A stretch of DNA of 64,000 nucleotides from Chlorogloeopsis sp. ULAP01 (GCF_030381805.1 NZ_JAUDRH010000017.1:62001-126000); one strand, 5' to 3'; positions 1-8,873 are shown, numbered from the stretch's first letter. Numbers and translations are program-made. Notes: generated by a model not told the origin, from the letters alone.

Positions 1-26
1 AATTTTGGTTGCAAATAGCCAAAATT

Positions 27-1025
27 ATGCCAAAAAATCAAACACAGCTAAATACTTCCGCCACTGAAGAAACCGTTGTCACATCAGCACAATCAGAACC
101 CCTTGAACAAACAGTTCAGAATAGTACAAACATACAAAAGCGTAAATTAGGTATTTCTAAATTTGCAAATCCTGAGTACAATGCGCCGATTAGTAACATC
201 TGCATCTGCCAAGTAATCAATCACATGGAAGCAGAAAAAGTCGGGTTGTTTATCAAAGATAAATACTTAGCAGCAATTAACTGGCAAGGACAAGAACCTA
301 CACACAAGCACACCTTCTCTAGTGGCACGCCAGAAATGGGAGTGTTGTTGCAATCGCCCAGGATGCACATTCTTGATGTTTCTCCCAGATATATTGAACA
401 GCGCGATGACGGCAAAATTGTAGGAGTGTACGAATCACCTGATGGGTACGAAATGTACCAAGCACTTGGCAAAGATGCCGCAGTATTAAGAAGGTTCTAC
501 TTATTGCAACTTGTTGATGAAAATAATCATAACCTGCACTCAGTACCAATTGTCTTATCAATCAAAGGCGTTGCATCGTCAAAATTTGGCGAGGCTTATA
601 AACAGTTCCAACGCGAACTAGAGGTTGCATTCGCCCGATTTACTGATACAACTGTTGCTGAAAAACGTGCAGAGTTTCATCGCCTCGGTGTATTTCAACC
701 CACTTTTACGCCATCTCTTGAACCTAAAGAAGCAGTCAACCAAAGAGATAAATCTTGGGTAGCAGTTGTCACTTCCTACAAATCACCAAACCCCGATGGC
801 AGCGATTTTCTCGAATTCTTCTCAGAAGGCAAAGAAATCGATATCCAAACAACAATGCAGGCAAACCCCGAATTCTCTCACCGCATCGGTAAAACATCAA
901 CTGTTGTAGCAGAACATAATCGCCTGGTAGGTGCATCTGATATGCCAGTAGCAGCACTTCCTCCTAGTACAGCAGGTCAGACTTATACAGCATACAGTAC
1001 TGAGATGGAAGAATTGCCCTACTAA
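27..1025 (+). CDS. DUF5895-like cyanobacterial plasmid protein
   Basis: A protein of about 332 residues. The fold is not recognised with certainty; from memory it resembles cyanobacterial plasmid proteins labelled DUF5895. The ATG at 27 is taken as the start, but a TTG at 9 is in frame and the frame is open to the left edge, so it could begin outside the window. The centre (about residues 40-240) looks globular, and the C-terminus is a low-complexity linker ending in MEELPY, a short acidic-aromatic tip reminiscent of the protein-binding tip of bacterial SSBs. It is the first gene of the replication block, 78 bases before dnaN, with a hairpin between them. A role in single-strand DNA handling is only an inference from the tail and the neighbours. 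Confidence 0.7.
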   Translation: MPKNQTQLNTSATEETVVTSAQSEPLEQTVQNSTNIQKRKLGISKFANPEYNAPISNICICQVINHMEAEKVGLFIKDKYLAAINWQGQEPTHKHTFSSGTPEMGVLLQSPRMHILDVSPRYIEQRDDGKIVGVYESPDGYEMYQALGKDAAVLRRFYLLQLVDENNHNLHSVPIVLSIKGVASSKFGEAYKQFQRELEVAFARFTDTTVAEKRAEFHRLGVFQPTFTPSLEPKEAVNQRDKSWVAVVTSYKSPNPDGSDFLEFFSEGKEIDIQTTMQANPEFSHRIGKTSTVVAEHNRLVGASDMPVAALPPSTAGQTYTAYSTEMEELPY

Positions 1026-1049
1026 AAAACTATCTCATGTAACCGAAAA

Positions 1050-1069
1050 GGGTGCTATTTCTAGCACCC
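1050..1069 (+). terminator. Hairpin between the DUF5895-like gene and dnaN
   Basis: Perfect 8-bp stem (GGGTGCTA / TAGCACCC) with a TTTC loop, 25 bases after the stop codon. No T-run follows, so it may be an RNA stability or processing hairpin within an operon and not a full terminator. Confidence 0.5.
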
Positions 1070-1103
1070 GTTCAAACATCATCTACTAAAAGCAAAATAA
1101 CAA

Positions 1104-2474
1104 ATGAAACTAACCATTGAACAATCTAAACTCGCAGAAATTCTAGAAACCGCTTATTTCGCAATTAGTCCTAAACCTACTGACCCAATTTTAGGAAATA
1201 TCTTACTAATAGCAAATGAAGATGGGATAGTATCAGCAACAGGAACAAACCTTAACCTCACAATTCATACTACAACAACCGCTAATGTAGAAACGTCAGG
1301 TCAGGTAGCACTACCAGCCAAACTATTAACTGACACTATTAACAATGTCAGAGGAGAAATTACCTTAGAGGTAGAAAACCAAGCCTGCATAATTACTCAC
1401 AATAGCGGTAAATGCCGTCTGATTGGCGGAAAACCTGACGAGTTTCCAACTCTTCCCAAGGGAGAAAATCCAATAGAAGTAAATTTAAGTGCCAAGAAAC
1501 TTCAAGCCGCACTTGAAGGGACACTCTATTGCACCAATGGTGACGAAACAAAGTTAGTTTTAACTGGTGTCAACTTCAAAATAGATACTAATAAGTGGCA
1601 AGCTGCTAGTACAAATGGTCACAAATTAGCACTAGTCACAGGAATACTTGATAGCGAATATTCTGACCCAATTGACTTTACTGTTCCAGGTAAGTCACTT
1701 GGCGAGTTAAACAAAATTCTCTCTCAAAGTGCCGATACAAGCGTGTGCAATATTCTTCTATCAAATAAAACTATTGAGTTTAGTCTTCCTAATACAAAGG
1801 TCATTTCCCGACTTTTAGAGGGAGAATATCCCAAAATCAATAGCTTGATTCCCAGAACATTTGAGTATGAATTTACATTAGAACGCAAGGGATTTGAGAG
1901 CGCACTGAAGCGGGTAAGTTATCTAGCCGAACGCAAGCAAAAGGTTGTCAAAATTCTTTGGGAATTGGAAGCTACACAGGCAACTCTATACACTGAAGCT
2001 ACTGATATCGGGGATGCAGTTGACTCGGTACTGATGAAACCAGCAACTAGTCATTCAGAAAACATCAGTATTGGATTAAATATCGACTACCTTCTCGAAG
2101 GATTAAAGCACATCAGTACTGACGAAATCGTGGTGCGGTGTAACAAACCCACGCAACCAGTCATTATCTGCCCAATGGGAGGACTGCTCAATCAGTTGTA
2201 TTTAGTAATGCCTGTAGAAATTAAGCAGGGGTTTGAAAATAAATCCACCCCAAGCAAAACGACAATAGCAGAGAAAACTCCTGAAGCATTAGAAACAACA
2301 GAAACTACTGTAGTAGCCGAACTAGAAGAAGCCATAAATAATACTCAGACTTCTCAAACGGAAAGCAATGGTGAAACCTCGGAAGTAGAGACATCAACAG
2401 CTGAGGCCAAAGCTAGTAACAAAAGTAAGCCAAGTTCGCGTACACGAGCTAAGAAAGAGGCTGCTTCTGTATAA
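1104..2474 (+). CDS. dnaN: DNA polymerase III beta subunit (sliding clamp)
   Basis: DnaN forms the ring that tethers polymerases and other clamp-binding proteins to DNA. The N-terminus MKLTIEQSKL, the pattern of three repeated clamp domains (about residues 1-120, 125-245, 250-370) and the ending LYLVMPVE match the family. The usual length is about 365-390 residues. This one is 456, because about 80 residues of Thr/Glu/Ser-rich, low-complexity tail follow the canonical end, finishing in a basic SRTRAKKEA patch. The tail is unusual and could be a flexible protein- or DNA-binding extension. The gene sits ahead of a dnaX-like gene, a family B polymerase and a delta-delta' fusion, so it is most likely a plasmid-specific clamp and not the chromosomal copy. 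Confidence 0.93.
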   Translation: MKLTIEQSKLAEILETAYFAISPKPTDPILGNILLIANEDGIVSATGTNLNLTIHTTTTANVETSGQVALPAKLLTDTINNVRGEITLEVENQACIITHNSGKCRLIGGKPDEFPTLPKGENPIEVNLSAKKLQAALEGTLYCTNGDETKLVLTGVNFKIDTNKWQAASTNGHKLALVTGILDSEYSDPIDFTVPGKSLGELNKILSQSADTSVCNILLSNKTIEFSLPNTKVISRLLEGEYPKINSLIPRTFEYEFTLERKGFESALKRVSYLAERKQKVVKILWELEATQATLYTEATDIGDAVDSVLMKPATSHSENISIGLNIDYLLEGLKHISTDEIVVRCNKPTQPVIICPMGGLLNQLYLVMPVEIKQGFENKSTPSKTTIAEKTPEALETTETTVVAELEEAINNTQTSQTESNGETSEVETSTAEAKASNKSKPSSRTRAKKEAASV

Positions 2475-2485
2475 AAGCAAACTCC

Positions 2486-2505
2486 CCTACCAGATAACTG
2501 GTAGG
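2486..2505 (+). terminator. Hairpin after dnaN
   Basis: Perfect 8-bp stem (CCTACCAG / CTGGTAGG) with an ATAA loop, 12 bases after the dnaN stop. A short A/T-rich stretch follows but there is no strong T-run. The design is the same as the hairpin at 1050 (8-bp stem, 4-base loop). Confidence 0.5.
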
Positions 2506-2536
2506 AGGAATTTCAAATAAATCATTGGAAAGAACT

Positions 2537-3826
2537 ATGTACCAACCACTTCATTTAAAATATCGCCCTCAAATCTTAAGCGAAGTTATCGGATAAGAGC
2601 ATATAGTTGATACTTTAACAAATGCGATAGCTCTCCAAAAGATTGCACCTGCTTACTTATTTAGCGGTCCCAAAGGTACAGGTAAAACCAGTACCGCCCG
2701 CATCATCGCTAAATCCCTCAACTGTCAGTCAAGCAATGAGCCGACAACTAAGCCCTGTGGAGAATGCAATTCATGTAAGGGAATTACGGCATCTTCTTCT
2801 GTTGATGTAACCGAACTGGATGCAGCAAGCAATAGTGGGGTAGAACTGATCCGAGAGCTTATATCCACTACCCAATTTGCACCAGTGGAGAGTAGATTCA
2901 AAATATTTATTATTGATGAATGTCATGCCTTAAGTAGCCAATCGTGGCAAGCACTCCTCAAAACCATTGAAAGCCCTCCCCGTCATGTAGTATTTATCTT
3001 CTGCACAACCGAGTTACACAAAGTTCCAGAAACCATTGTCTCCCGTTGCCAAAAGTTTGACTTTAAGAGAGTTCCTGTCTCGCTAGTTGCAAGCTACCTA
3101 GAACAAATATCTCACCAAGAAAGTATCAACATTGCGCCATCAGCAGTTACCACCGTAGCTAAAGCAAACAAGGGACATCTACGCGACTCACTCAAACTTT
3201 TAGATCAGCTAACCTTACTAGGTGAAGAGGAAATTACCTCTAACTGGGTTTGGGAACTATCAGGCACTATTCCAGAATACGATCTACTCACCGTCTGTGA
3301 AAATATCATCAAAGGAGAAATTACGGGCAATTTAGGTATCCTTCAAGATTGGATTGAATCTGGTAAACAGCCAACTGCCATTCATACAAGTCTTGTCAGT
3401 TTCCTCAAAGACTTACTTGTGTGCAAAACTAATCCCAATGGCAGACATATTACACAGATAGAAGAGGACACCTGGGAGGAATTAGTAAGTATCTCGCAGT
3501 TGTGGAATATCGACCAGATCCGAAATGCGATCGCAATCTTAATGGCACGCTAAAATCTCATACGGGATGAAGACGCGCACCTTTGGTTGGAAGCTACACT
3601 TATCGAGATAGTGCCAACCAACAAGGGTAGTCACCAATCACAACCCTGGAAAGATTGGAAAACTGCTCAAGATACGATTAACTGGGGTAAGGAACAGTTA
3701 CCCCACTTAACACAAGCCCAGTTACAAGAACACTGGCAAAAGCTGACACCTATTAATGGTAAAAAGGCACCTGCTTGGGTAGAAGCTGTCCAAAAGCTGC
3801 AACAAAAACAATTACAGCAAGCTTAA
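2537..3826 (+). pseudogene. dnaX: dnaX-like clamp-loader gene (gamma/tau) with two in-frame TAA codons
   Basis: Read through, the frame gives about 427 residues of a DnaX ATPase: N-terminal LHLKYRPQ, Walker A GPKGTGKTS, a four-cysteine zinc module (C-x8-C-x2-C-x2-C type), Walker B IIDECHALS, and the SRCQKF arginine-finger motif. The frame is interrupted by TAA at 2594-2596, where the family has Gln (VIG-stop-EH for the usual GQEH), and by TAA at 3551-3553 (MAR-stop-NLIRDEDAHLWLE). Both are one C-to-T change from CAA, and there is no frameshift. No ATG, GTG or TTG lies in frame between the first stop and Walker A. The longest stop-free part (GTG at 2885 to 3553) lacks Walker A and the zinc module, and the part after 3553 (to 3826) is 79 residues. 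It is either a recently inactivated gene, with the host DnaX substituting, or a recoded one. Confidence 0.85.
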
Positions 3827-3833
3827 CTTTAAG

Positions 3834-4102
3834 CTGAACTTCCCCCCAAGCAAAAAGAGCTAACTGTTAACCAGAGCGACTTTCAAGGTTTTTTGATTCG
3901 CCTTTACTGGGTACAAATTGTCAAAGGGTCTTGCGGAGCGAATTTGAGGCGTTGACCCCCGATTTTTAGCTTACCCCATTTGTACCAATAGCTCCAGGGC
4001 TTACATGGGTACACTAATATGTGCATCAAGAGCTAGGTTTATTGCGTAGCAAGGGTTTAAGGTCTGTTTAGTACATTTGCACCGGGGGAAGTTCAGTTTA
4101 AG
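3834..4102. repeat. Inverted-repeat-bounded element, no coding content
   Basis: The arms TTTAAGCTGAACTTCCCCC (left, from 3834) and the near-complement GGGGGAAGTTCAGTTTAA (right, to about 4102) bound about 270 bp between dnaX and the polymerase gene. The interior has no convincing ORF. A related pair of GAACTTCCCCC arms occurs near 44205-44262, suggesting a MITE-like family. This accounts for most of the 425-base gap at 3827-4251. Confidence 0.45.
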
Positions 4103-4201
4103 GAGGGTTATAACTATAGTTATAACCCTATATTTCTTTCTGTATTCAATCAAATAACCAAATAAATTAACATTTACTACCACAGCAGCATACGCAGTTA
4201 A

Positions 4202-4227
4202 GTTGATAGTTAAAAATTAATATCAAC
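4202..4227. promoter_or_regulatory. Inverted repeat upstream of the family B polymerase gene
   Basis: Perfect 7-bp arms GTTGATA and TATCAAC separated by 12 A/T-rich bases, 25 bases before the polymerase start. Possible operator; no known binding protein is implied. Confidence 0.35.
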
Positions 4228-4230
4228 ATG

Positions 4231-4250
4231 AATTAGGGAAATCTCTAATT
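4231..4250 (+). promoter_or_regulatory. AATTAG-N8-CTAATT hairpin abutting the polB start
   Basis: A 20-bp inverted repeat (AATTAG ... CTAATT) ends one base before the ATG at 4252. A repeat with the same arms, length and spacing precedes the HolA-HolB gene (7041-7060, start at 7062). There is no Shine-Dalgarno sequence in either leader, so the hairpin could control translation, or the DNA site could be an operator shared by the two genes. Confidence 0.5.
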
Positions 4251-4251
4251 A

Positions 4252-6069
4252 ATGAGTTATAACCACAGAGATTTTGTGAAAAAATCTAGAGGGATAATCG
4301 TTGTCGATGAAGACAAACTAAACATTTATTGGCAAGATCCCTCTCCAATAAAACCTTGGCAGCCTAAAATACAACTCAAGCCGTATCAGGAACTTTCACA
4401 AATATTTGTTGATATCGAAACAGCAGGAATAAACCCATTTGAAAGCCGTATTTATGCTATTGGTTGTATGGATTCAAGGGGATATTCTACTATTTTCATG
4501 GATATCTCAGAAGCTAAAATACTGACCAAATTTATCAACCATCTCAATAAAAGAAATCCAGATGTTATTTTCACATATAACGGGATGGCATTTGATATTC
4601 CATTTATTATTACTCGATGCAACTTGCACGGTATAAAACACCCATTTAAAGTTGCATCCAAATCTCGGACTATTCGTACCGCCCAAGTACGGGGCGAGCC
4701 ACTAAAAATTCAGGAGGTGTTCATCCGAAATAGCCAACACGTAGACATTTATATCTGCGTTCTCAGGTGGGATTTCATAGCCAAAAAGCTAACTAACGGC
4801 AGATCGCTCAAAAAGGCTGTATTGGACATGAGACTACGCCAGAACACTAGGCTAGTTCTTCCCTATGAGGAAATCCTCGATTGTTGGAAAGATGGCCCCA
4901 ACAGTAAGGGATGGAAACGTCTGAAAGAGTATCTTGTGTACGACCTCGAAGACACCCGGCTAATTGCGAATAGACTTGTACCCTCATACTATTACGAAGC
5001 ACTAATTGTACCGGAAATGAATCTCCAGCAGCTAACACTTGCTGGTAATGGTACTAAATGGGAGCGAATATTTGAGCATCATTATCCAGGTTATAAACCA
5101 AAACCCGATCGCAAGTACAAATTTCAGGGAGGGATGGCTTACTCTATTCCTGGACTGTATAGAAGGGTTGGATATGCAGATATTAGCTCAATGCACCCTT
5201 GGGCAATGCTAGATAAGGGTATTTGCTCAATTAAGGATACAGAACGTATTGGGCTAAGTATCCTGCAATATTTAGTGAATGAAAAATTTAGGTTGGAACA
5301 ACTTGCATCTGCTGGAGATGTTGCTGCTAAGGAAAAAAGAGAATCCGTCAAGGTTTTAGCTAACTCCGAGTTTGGATTCTTAGGCACCTCTGAACTCGCC
5401 TTCAATGATATGGAGGCTGCTGCATTAGTTACAGCCTACAGTCGAAAAGTACTCAAGCTAATGATTGAAATTATCACTCGGCACGGTGGTACTCCTGTGG
5501 AAGTTGACACTGATGGAGTGTTTTTCACCCATCCCAACCCAGAAGAGGTACGTAGTTTACTTCAATTTCAATTACCTGAAGGGATAACTGTCAAGCTAGA
5601 GTTTATCGCCGACGCTATGTTTATCCCTGAACGGGGAACCAAAAATTACCTTTTATGGCTTCCAGACGGGAAAATCATCACTAAAGGCAACTGGCGCAAC
5701 CGCGATCACTCTCAACTGGAGAAAGAGTTTTCTATTGAGTATTTAGCCCTGCTAATTCAAAATGTATCAGCAGCAGAAGACTATTATGTACACATCAAAT
5801 CCCAGATTTTATCAAGGGAATATCCAAAAGAAAAACTTGCAATCACACGCAAGATTAAAGAGGGCGAAAAAGAAATCCTCAAACTAGGGAAACCTGGAGA
5901 TGTAGTAACTTACTATTACGGAATTAGCGGCATAACTAATATCAGCAGTAATGAAAGTTATTCACGTCAATACTATCTTCACTTGATTGAAAAAAAGCGA
6001 GAAGAAATCCTCAAAATAGCTGCTCCTGCAACACTAGAAAGTAACAAGCGTCAGTTATCTCTTTTCTAA
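4252..6069 (+). CDS. Compact family B DNA polymerase with 3'-5' exonuclease and clamp-binding tail
   Basis: DNA-dependent DNA polymerase of family B. Exonuclease motifs are complete: Exo I FVDIETAG (about residues 51-58), Exo II FTYNGMAFDIPF (about 107-118), Exo III YLVYDLEDT (about 227-235). Palm motifs follow: motif A GYADISSMHPW (about 306-316, catalytic Asp kept but the usual SLYPS altered), motif B KVLANSEFGFLG (about 367-378), motif C VDTDGVF (about 418-424). At 605 residues it is shorter than typical Pol B enzymes (about 750-1000). The last five residues are QLSLF, a consensus beta-clamp-binding peptide in the same place as the QLGLF tail of E. coli Pol II. It is flanked by genes for a clamp and clamp-loader subunits, so I infer that it is the plasmid's processive polymerase. 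The start at 4252 lies one base after a hairpin. Confidence 0.93.
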   Translation: MSYNHRDFVKKSRGIIVVDEDKLNIYWQDPSPIKPWQPKIQLKPYQELSQIFVDIETAGINPFESRIYAIGCMDSRGYSTIFMDISEAKILTKFINHLNKRNPDVIFTYNGMAFDIPFIITRCNLHGIKHPFKVASKSRTIRTAQVRGEPLKIQEVFIRNSQHVDIYICVLRWDFIAKKLTNGRSLKKAVLDMRLRQNTRLVLPYEEILDCWKDGPNSKGWKRLKEYLVYDLEDTRLIANRLVPSYYYEALIVPEMNLQQLTLAGNGTKWERIFEHHYPGYKPKPDRKYKFQGGMAYSIPGLYRRVGYADISSMHPWAMLDKGICSIKDTERIGLSILQYLVNEKFRLEQLASAGDVAAKEKRESVKVLANSEFGFLGTSELAFNDMEAAALVTAYSRKVLKLMIEIITRHGGTPVEVDTDGVFFTHPNPEEVRSLLQFQLPEGITVKLEFIADAMFIPERGTKNYLLWLPDGKIITKGNWRNRDHSQLEKEFSIEYLALLIQNVSAAEDYYVHIKSQILSREYPKEKLAITRKIKEGEKEILKLGKPGDVVTYYYGISGITNISSNESYSRQYYLHLIEKKREEILKIAAPATLESNKRQLSLF

Positions 6070-6157
6070 ATAAACAAAGTTGAGATTTTAGGTAAATTTT
6101 GAAGGCACTAAATATAAAGGTTTTTCAAATTCATACATTCTCACTTGTCTGTAACTA

Positions 6158-6940
6158 ATGAAAAATAAATCCTCTTCTCGCAAGCCCAGGCTAAATAAAA
6201 AACAAAGGGCTTGGGTAAATTCATTCCTTTCGTCTCATCCTAATGCCAGAGTTAGAACTATCTACGAATTAGATGGCGATCGCGTAGTTCAAATTGAGTG
6301 GTGGGAAAACACAAACCCAGTAATATTAGACCCAAAAAGTTACATCCAAGGAATTATCAGCTACAACATGTGGGTCAAACTAAGAAAGTCTGGCGATCCC
6401 AGGAAAACATCTGAGTTCTCCTACCGCATTACCCCACCAGAAAAACGAAGTGCATCATGGCACTTAACAGGTCAACTCTCTCTAGAACTCCCCCAATGTT
6501 ACGAAGTTCCAGAACCAAACAACCCAGTTATCATTAAACCAAAAAGGAGAAATACTAAAACCAAAAAAGTTAAAAAATTTCTTCAATATACTCTTCCTTT
6601 ATCAGAGATTAGTGTTAAATTTCATACTACAAATATAGAAGATGATGGTGTTACTCTATCTGGACAATAAACATTACTAGAAAACACACCGCAGCTAAAT
6701 TTAGATACTGGTAAAGACACTAAACTTCCAGAAGCTATAGTCAAAATGCTCTCAGAGAAACAAGCCAGCTTAAAGGAATGGGAAACAGCTATTACACTAT
6801 ACGAGTTAACTGGTTCTAGTGGAGTAATAGAGTATCTTCAACAGTTAGATTCTTGGCGCGAATACTTGTGTAATAAACCAGTAGAGAACCATATTGAGAA
6901 AGACTCAATTCAAAATTTCGTACAACCAGTCCAAACTTAA
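6158..6940 (+). pseudogene. Unrecognised gene in the replication block with one in-frame TAA
   Basis: Not recognised. The first part (6158-6670, 170 residues) is basic at its N-terminus and has a Trp-rich segment near IEWWEN. It contains GQLSLEL (about residues 107-113), which resembles a weak clamp-binding peptide. The frame stops at TAA 6668-6670 (SGQ-stop-TLLENTPQLNL) and continues in the same frame to 6940, including a 64-codon stretch from ATG 6746. As in the upstream dnaX, the stop could be a CAA-to-TAA change with no frameshift. It lies between polB and the HolA-HolB gene. Two separate genes cannot be excluded, but the ATG at 6746 lacks a visible ribosome site. Confidence 0.55.
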
Positions 6941-7040
6941 GTAAGTGTTTACTGGTCACTACATAACAAATACAAAGCAAGCGGATAGAGTTAATACTAA
7001 CTCTTCTTTTTTTAACCACTGCTTATAACTAACGCATAAT

Positions 7041-7060
7041 AATTAGATGTTTATCTAATT
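7041..7060 (+). promoter_or_regulatory. AATTAGAT-GTTT-ATCTAATT hairpin abutting the HolA-HolB start
   Basis: A perfect 8-bp stem with a 4-base loop ends one base before GTG 7062 and four bases before ATG 7065. It shares its arms, 20-bp length and position with the hairpin in front of polB, hinting at coordinated control. Confidence 0.5.
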
Positions 7061-7061
7061 T

Positions 7062-8816
7062 GTGATGCCAGTATACCTATACTACGGCGAAGATACCTAT
7101 TCGCTCAATCAAAAAATCAACCATTTAGTGAATCAAAATGTTCATGCTGAATGGAAAGCTTTTAACTACATCAAGCTATCTGGAAATGAGAAAAATATTG
7201 CTGGCAAGGTTTTTACTGAGGTTATGACTTTACCCTTTGGAGAGGGTAATAAAATTGTTCATACAGACAGCGAGCATTTAATTGGAAGTTTATCAAATGA
7301 GGATAATAACCAAGAACTTGAAAATCAACTTTCTCGAATACCTGCAAGTAACATTCTTTTAATTACTAGTAACAAAAAGCCAGATTCCCGTAGAACAGTA
7401 GTAAAAACTATCCTAAAATATGCTCAACAAGAAGAGTTTCCTCTCGTTCCTTGCTGGGATAAAAAGGGGATAGTTAATTTGATAGGGAAGTATGCAGCTA
7501 TCCATCAAGTTAAACTTACACCGGATGTGACTGATTATCTAGTCGAAGCAATTGGCAATAACACTGCACGAGCCGATAGCGAATTTGCTAAACTTGCTGT
7601 CTATGCAAGTGAAAAAATTATTGGCTTTGAGGAAATAAAACAATTAGTTAGTAATCACAATACTGACTACCAAAAGCTTACTATGGCTATGTTAAGAAAT
7701 CATTCAACCTTGGCAATAACGCAGGTGGATAAACTACTAGATAGTAATGAACATCCACTCAAAATAGTAGCAACGCTTACGTCAATTTTTCGCACTTGGC
7801 TAATAACTAAAGCTGGCGTAGAAGCTAAGTTATCTGATATGAAGATTGCAGAAATAGCCGAACTGAAAAACCCTAAAAGATTGTATTACCTCAAAGATGA
7901 AATCAAGTTTGTAGGCATTCAAAAACTGAAAAACAACCTTACCTTACTTTTACAAATCGAAACGGAACTCAAAAGCGCTCCCGCATACCTATTTAGCAAC
8001 GAAGTTGAGGGAGTGGGCAAAGGAAAAACTGCTCTGGCATTCGCAAATGCAATACTCTCAAGAGGAAGTCGCTCCGCGATGGCGAAACACCTGCCTTCTC
8101 CTAAAGGAGACGGGCAAGGGACGGCGAGCGCAGGAGAATCTAAACATCTAGACATCTTACAAATTAAACCAACCTATACCGAAAACACCTCCCAGCAGAA
8201 AGGTGTACCTGCTATCCGAGTAGAACAGGTGCGCGAGGTAATTGAATTTCTCTCAACTAGTGCAGTTGAGGGCAAGCAAAAGGTGGTGATTATCTATGAA
8301 GCAGATATGCTCAACCCTACTGCCGCTAACAAACTTCTCAAGACGCTGGAAGAACCCAAAACTGGAACGTTTATTCTGATATCATCCTATCCTCAAAAAC
8401 TATTACCCACTATCAAGAGTAGGTGTCAAATCATACCTTTCCAAAGGTTAACTGACGAGGAGGTTATTTCTGTCCTTAAAGACCAACAGATTGAGGCAAC
8501 AGAAAAAATACTAGCTATCAGTTCCGGCAGTCCTGGTCAAGCGATCGCCAATATTAAAATGTTAGCTTCCATCTCACAAGAAATCACAAGTCAACTGGAA
8601 GTGCCTCCTGACGATATTCTCAACGCACTCAGTTTGAGTAACTCCATCTCAAGCTGGAATCACCAGACGCAGTTATGGTTGCTTACCTACCTGCAATACA
8701 ACTGGTGGCAGAAATTAAAAAGCACTAAGCTACTAGCTAAATTCACCCAAGCAAGAAAGCAATTGCTGCATCACGTTACGCCCAGAAGTGTTTGGGATAG
8801 CCTACTTCTGCCATAA
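7062..8816 (+). CDS. Fused clamp-loader delta and delta' subunits (HolA-HolB)
   Basis: A 584-residue protein that joins two clamp-loader subunits normally made by separate genes. Residues 1 to about 305 look like delta: the start VYLYYGEDTYSL, a central AAA-like region and a C-terminal helical collar with LLLQIETELKS. From about 306 the sequence continues as delta': APAYLFSNEVEGVGKGKTA (nucleotide-binding-loop region), VVIIYEADMLNP (about 407-418, Walker B-like), LLKTLEEP, and SRCQIIPF (about 450-457). The usual first part of delta', up to APAYLF, is absent, so the fusion is tight. About 28 residues near 334-361 (SRGSRSAMAKHLPSPKGDG and following) are Ala/Gly/Lys-rich and appear to derive from a dispersed repeat inserted in frame. 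The start could be GTG 7062 or ATG 7065. It presumably loads the dnaN-encoded clamp, with DnaX from this plasmid or the host. Confidence 0.85.
   Translation: MMPVYLYYGEDTYSLNQKINHLVNQNVHAEWKAFNYIKLSGNEKNIAGKVFTEVMTLPFGEGNKIVHTDSEHLIGSLSNEDNNQELENQLSRIPASNILLITSNKKPDSRRTVVKTILKYAQQEEFPLVPCWDKKGIVNLIGKYAAIHQVKLTPDVTDYLVEAIGNNTARADSEFAKLAVYASEKIIGFEEIKQLVSNHNTDYQKLTMAMLRNHSTLAITQVDKLLDSNEHPLKIVATLTSIFRTWLITKAGVEAKLSDMKIAEIAELKNPKRLYYLKDEIKFVGIQKLKNNLTLLLQIETELKSAPAYLFSNEVEGVGKGKTALAFANAILSRGSRSAMAKHLPSPKGDGQGTASAGESKHLDILQIKPTYTENTSQQKGVPAIRVEQVREVIEFLSTSAVEGKQKVVIIYEADMLNPTAANKLLKTLEEPKTGTFILISSYPQKLLPTIKSRCQIIPFQRLTDEEVISVLKDQQIEATEKILAISSGSPGQAIANIKMLASISQEITSQLEVPPDDILNALSLSNSISSWNHQTQLWLLTYLQYNWWQKLKSTKLLAKFTQARKQLLHHVTPRSVWDSLLLP
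8062..8146. repeat. Small dispersed repeat inserted in frame in the HolA-HolB gene
   Basis: This GC-richer stretch contains TCTCCTAAAGGAGA and GTCGCTCCGCGATGGCG, typical of small dispersed repeats in Nostocales. It is inserted in the delta' half just after the nucleotide-binding-loop region, keeps the frame, and adds about 28 residues with no counterpart in the family. Confidence 0.6.
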
Positions 8817-8841
8817 CAAAACACACTCATTATCAAAAAGC

Positions 8842-8873
8842 ACTGCCAGTTAGAAGTATTTCTAGCTGGCAGT
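8842..8873 (+). terminator. Terminator hairpin after the HolA-HolB gene
   Basis: Outer 8-bp stem ACTGCCAG / CTGGCAGT with extra pairing inside (TAGAA / TTCTA), followed by ATTTGTTT. It separates the HolA-HolB gene from the next plus-strand gene. Confidence 0.6.

Noticed and set aside
2885..3553. A separate clamp-loader gene starting at GTG 2885
   Set aside because: The frame is continuous with upstream sequence carrying Walker A and the zinc module, interrupted only by TAA; the fragment is part of dnaX.
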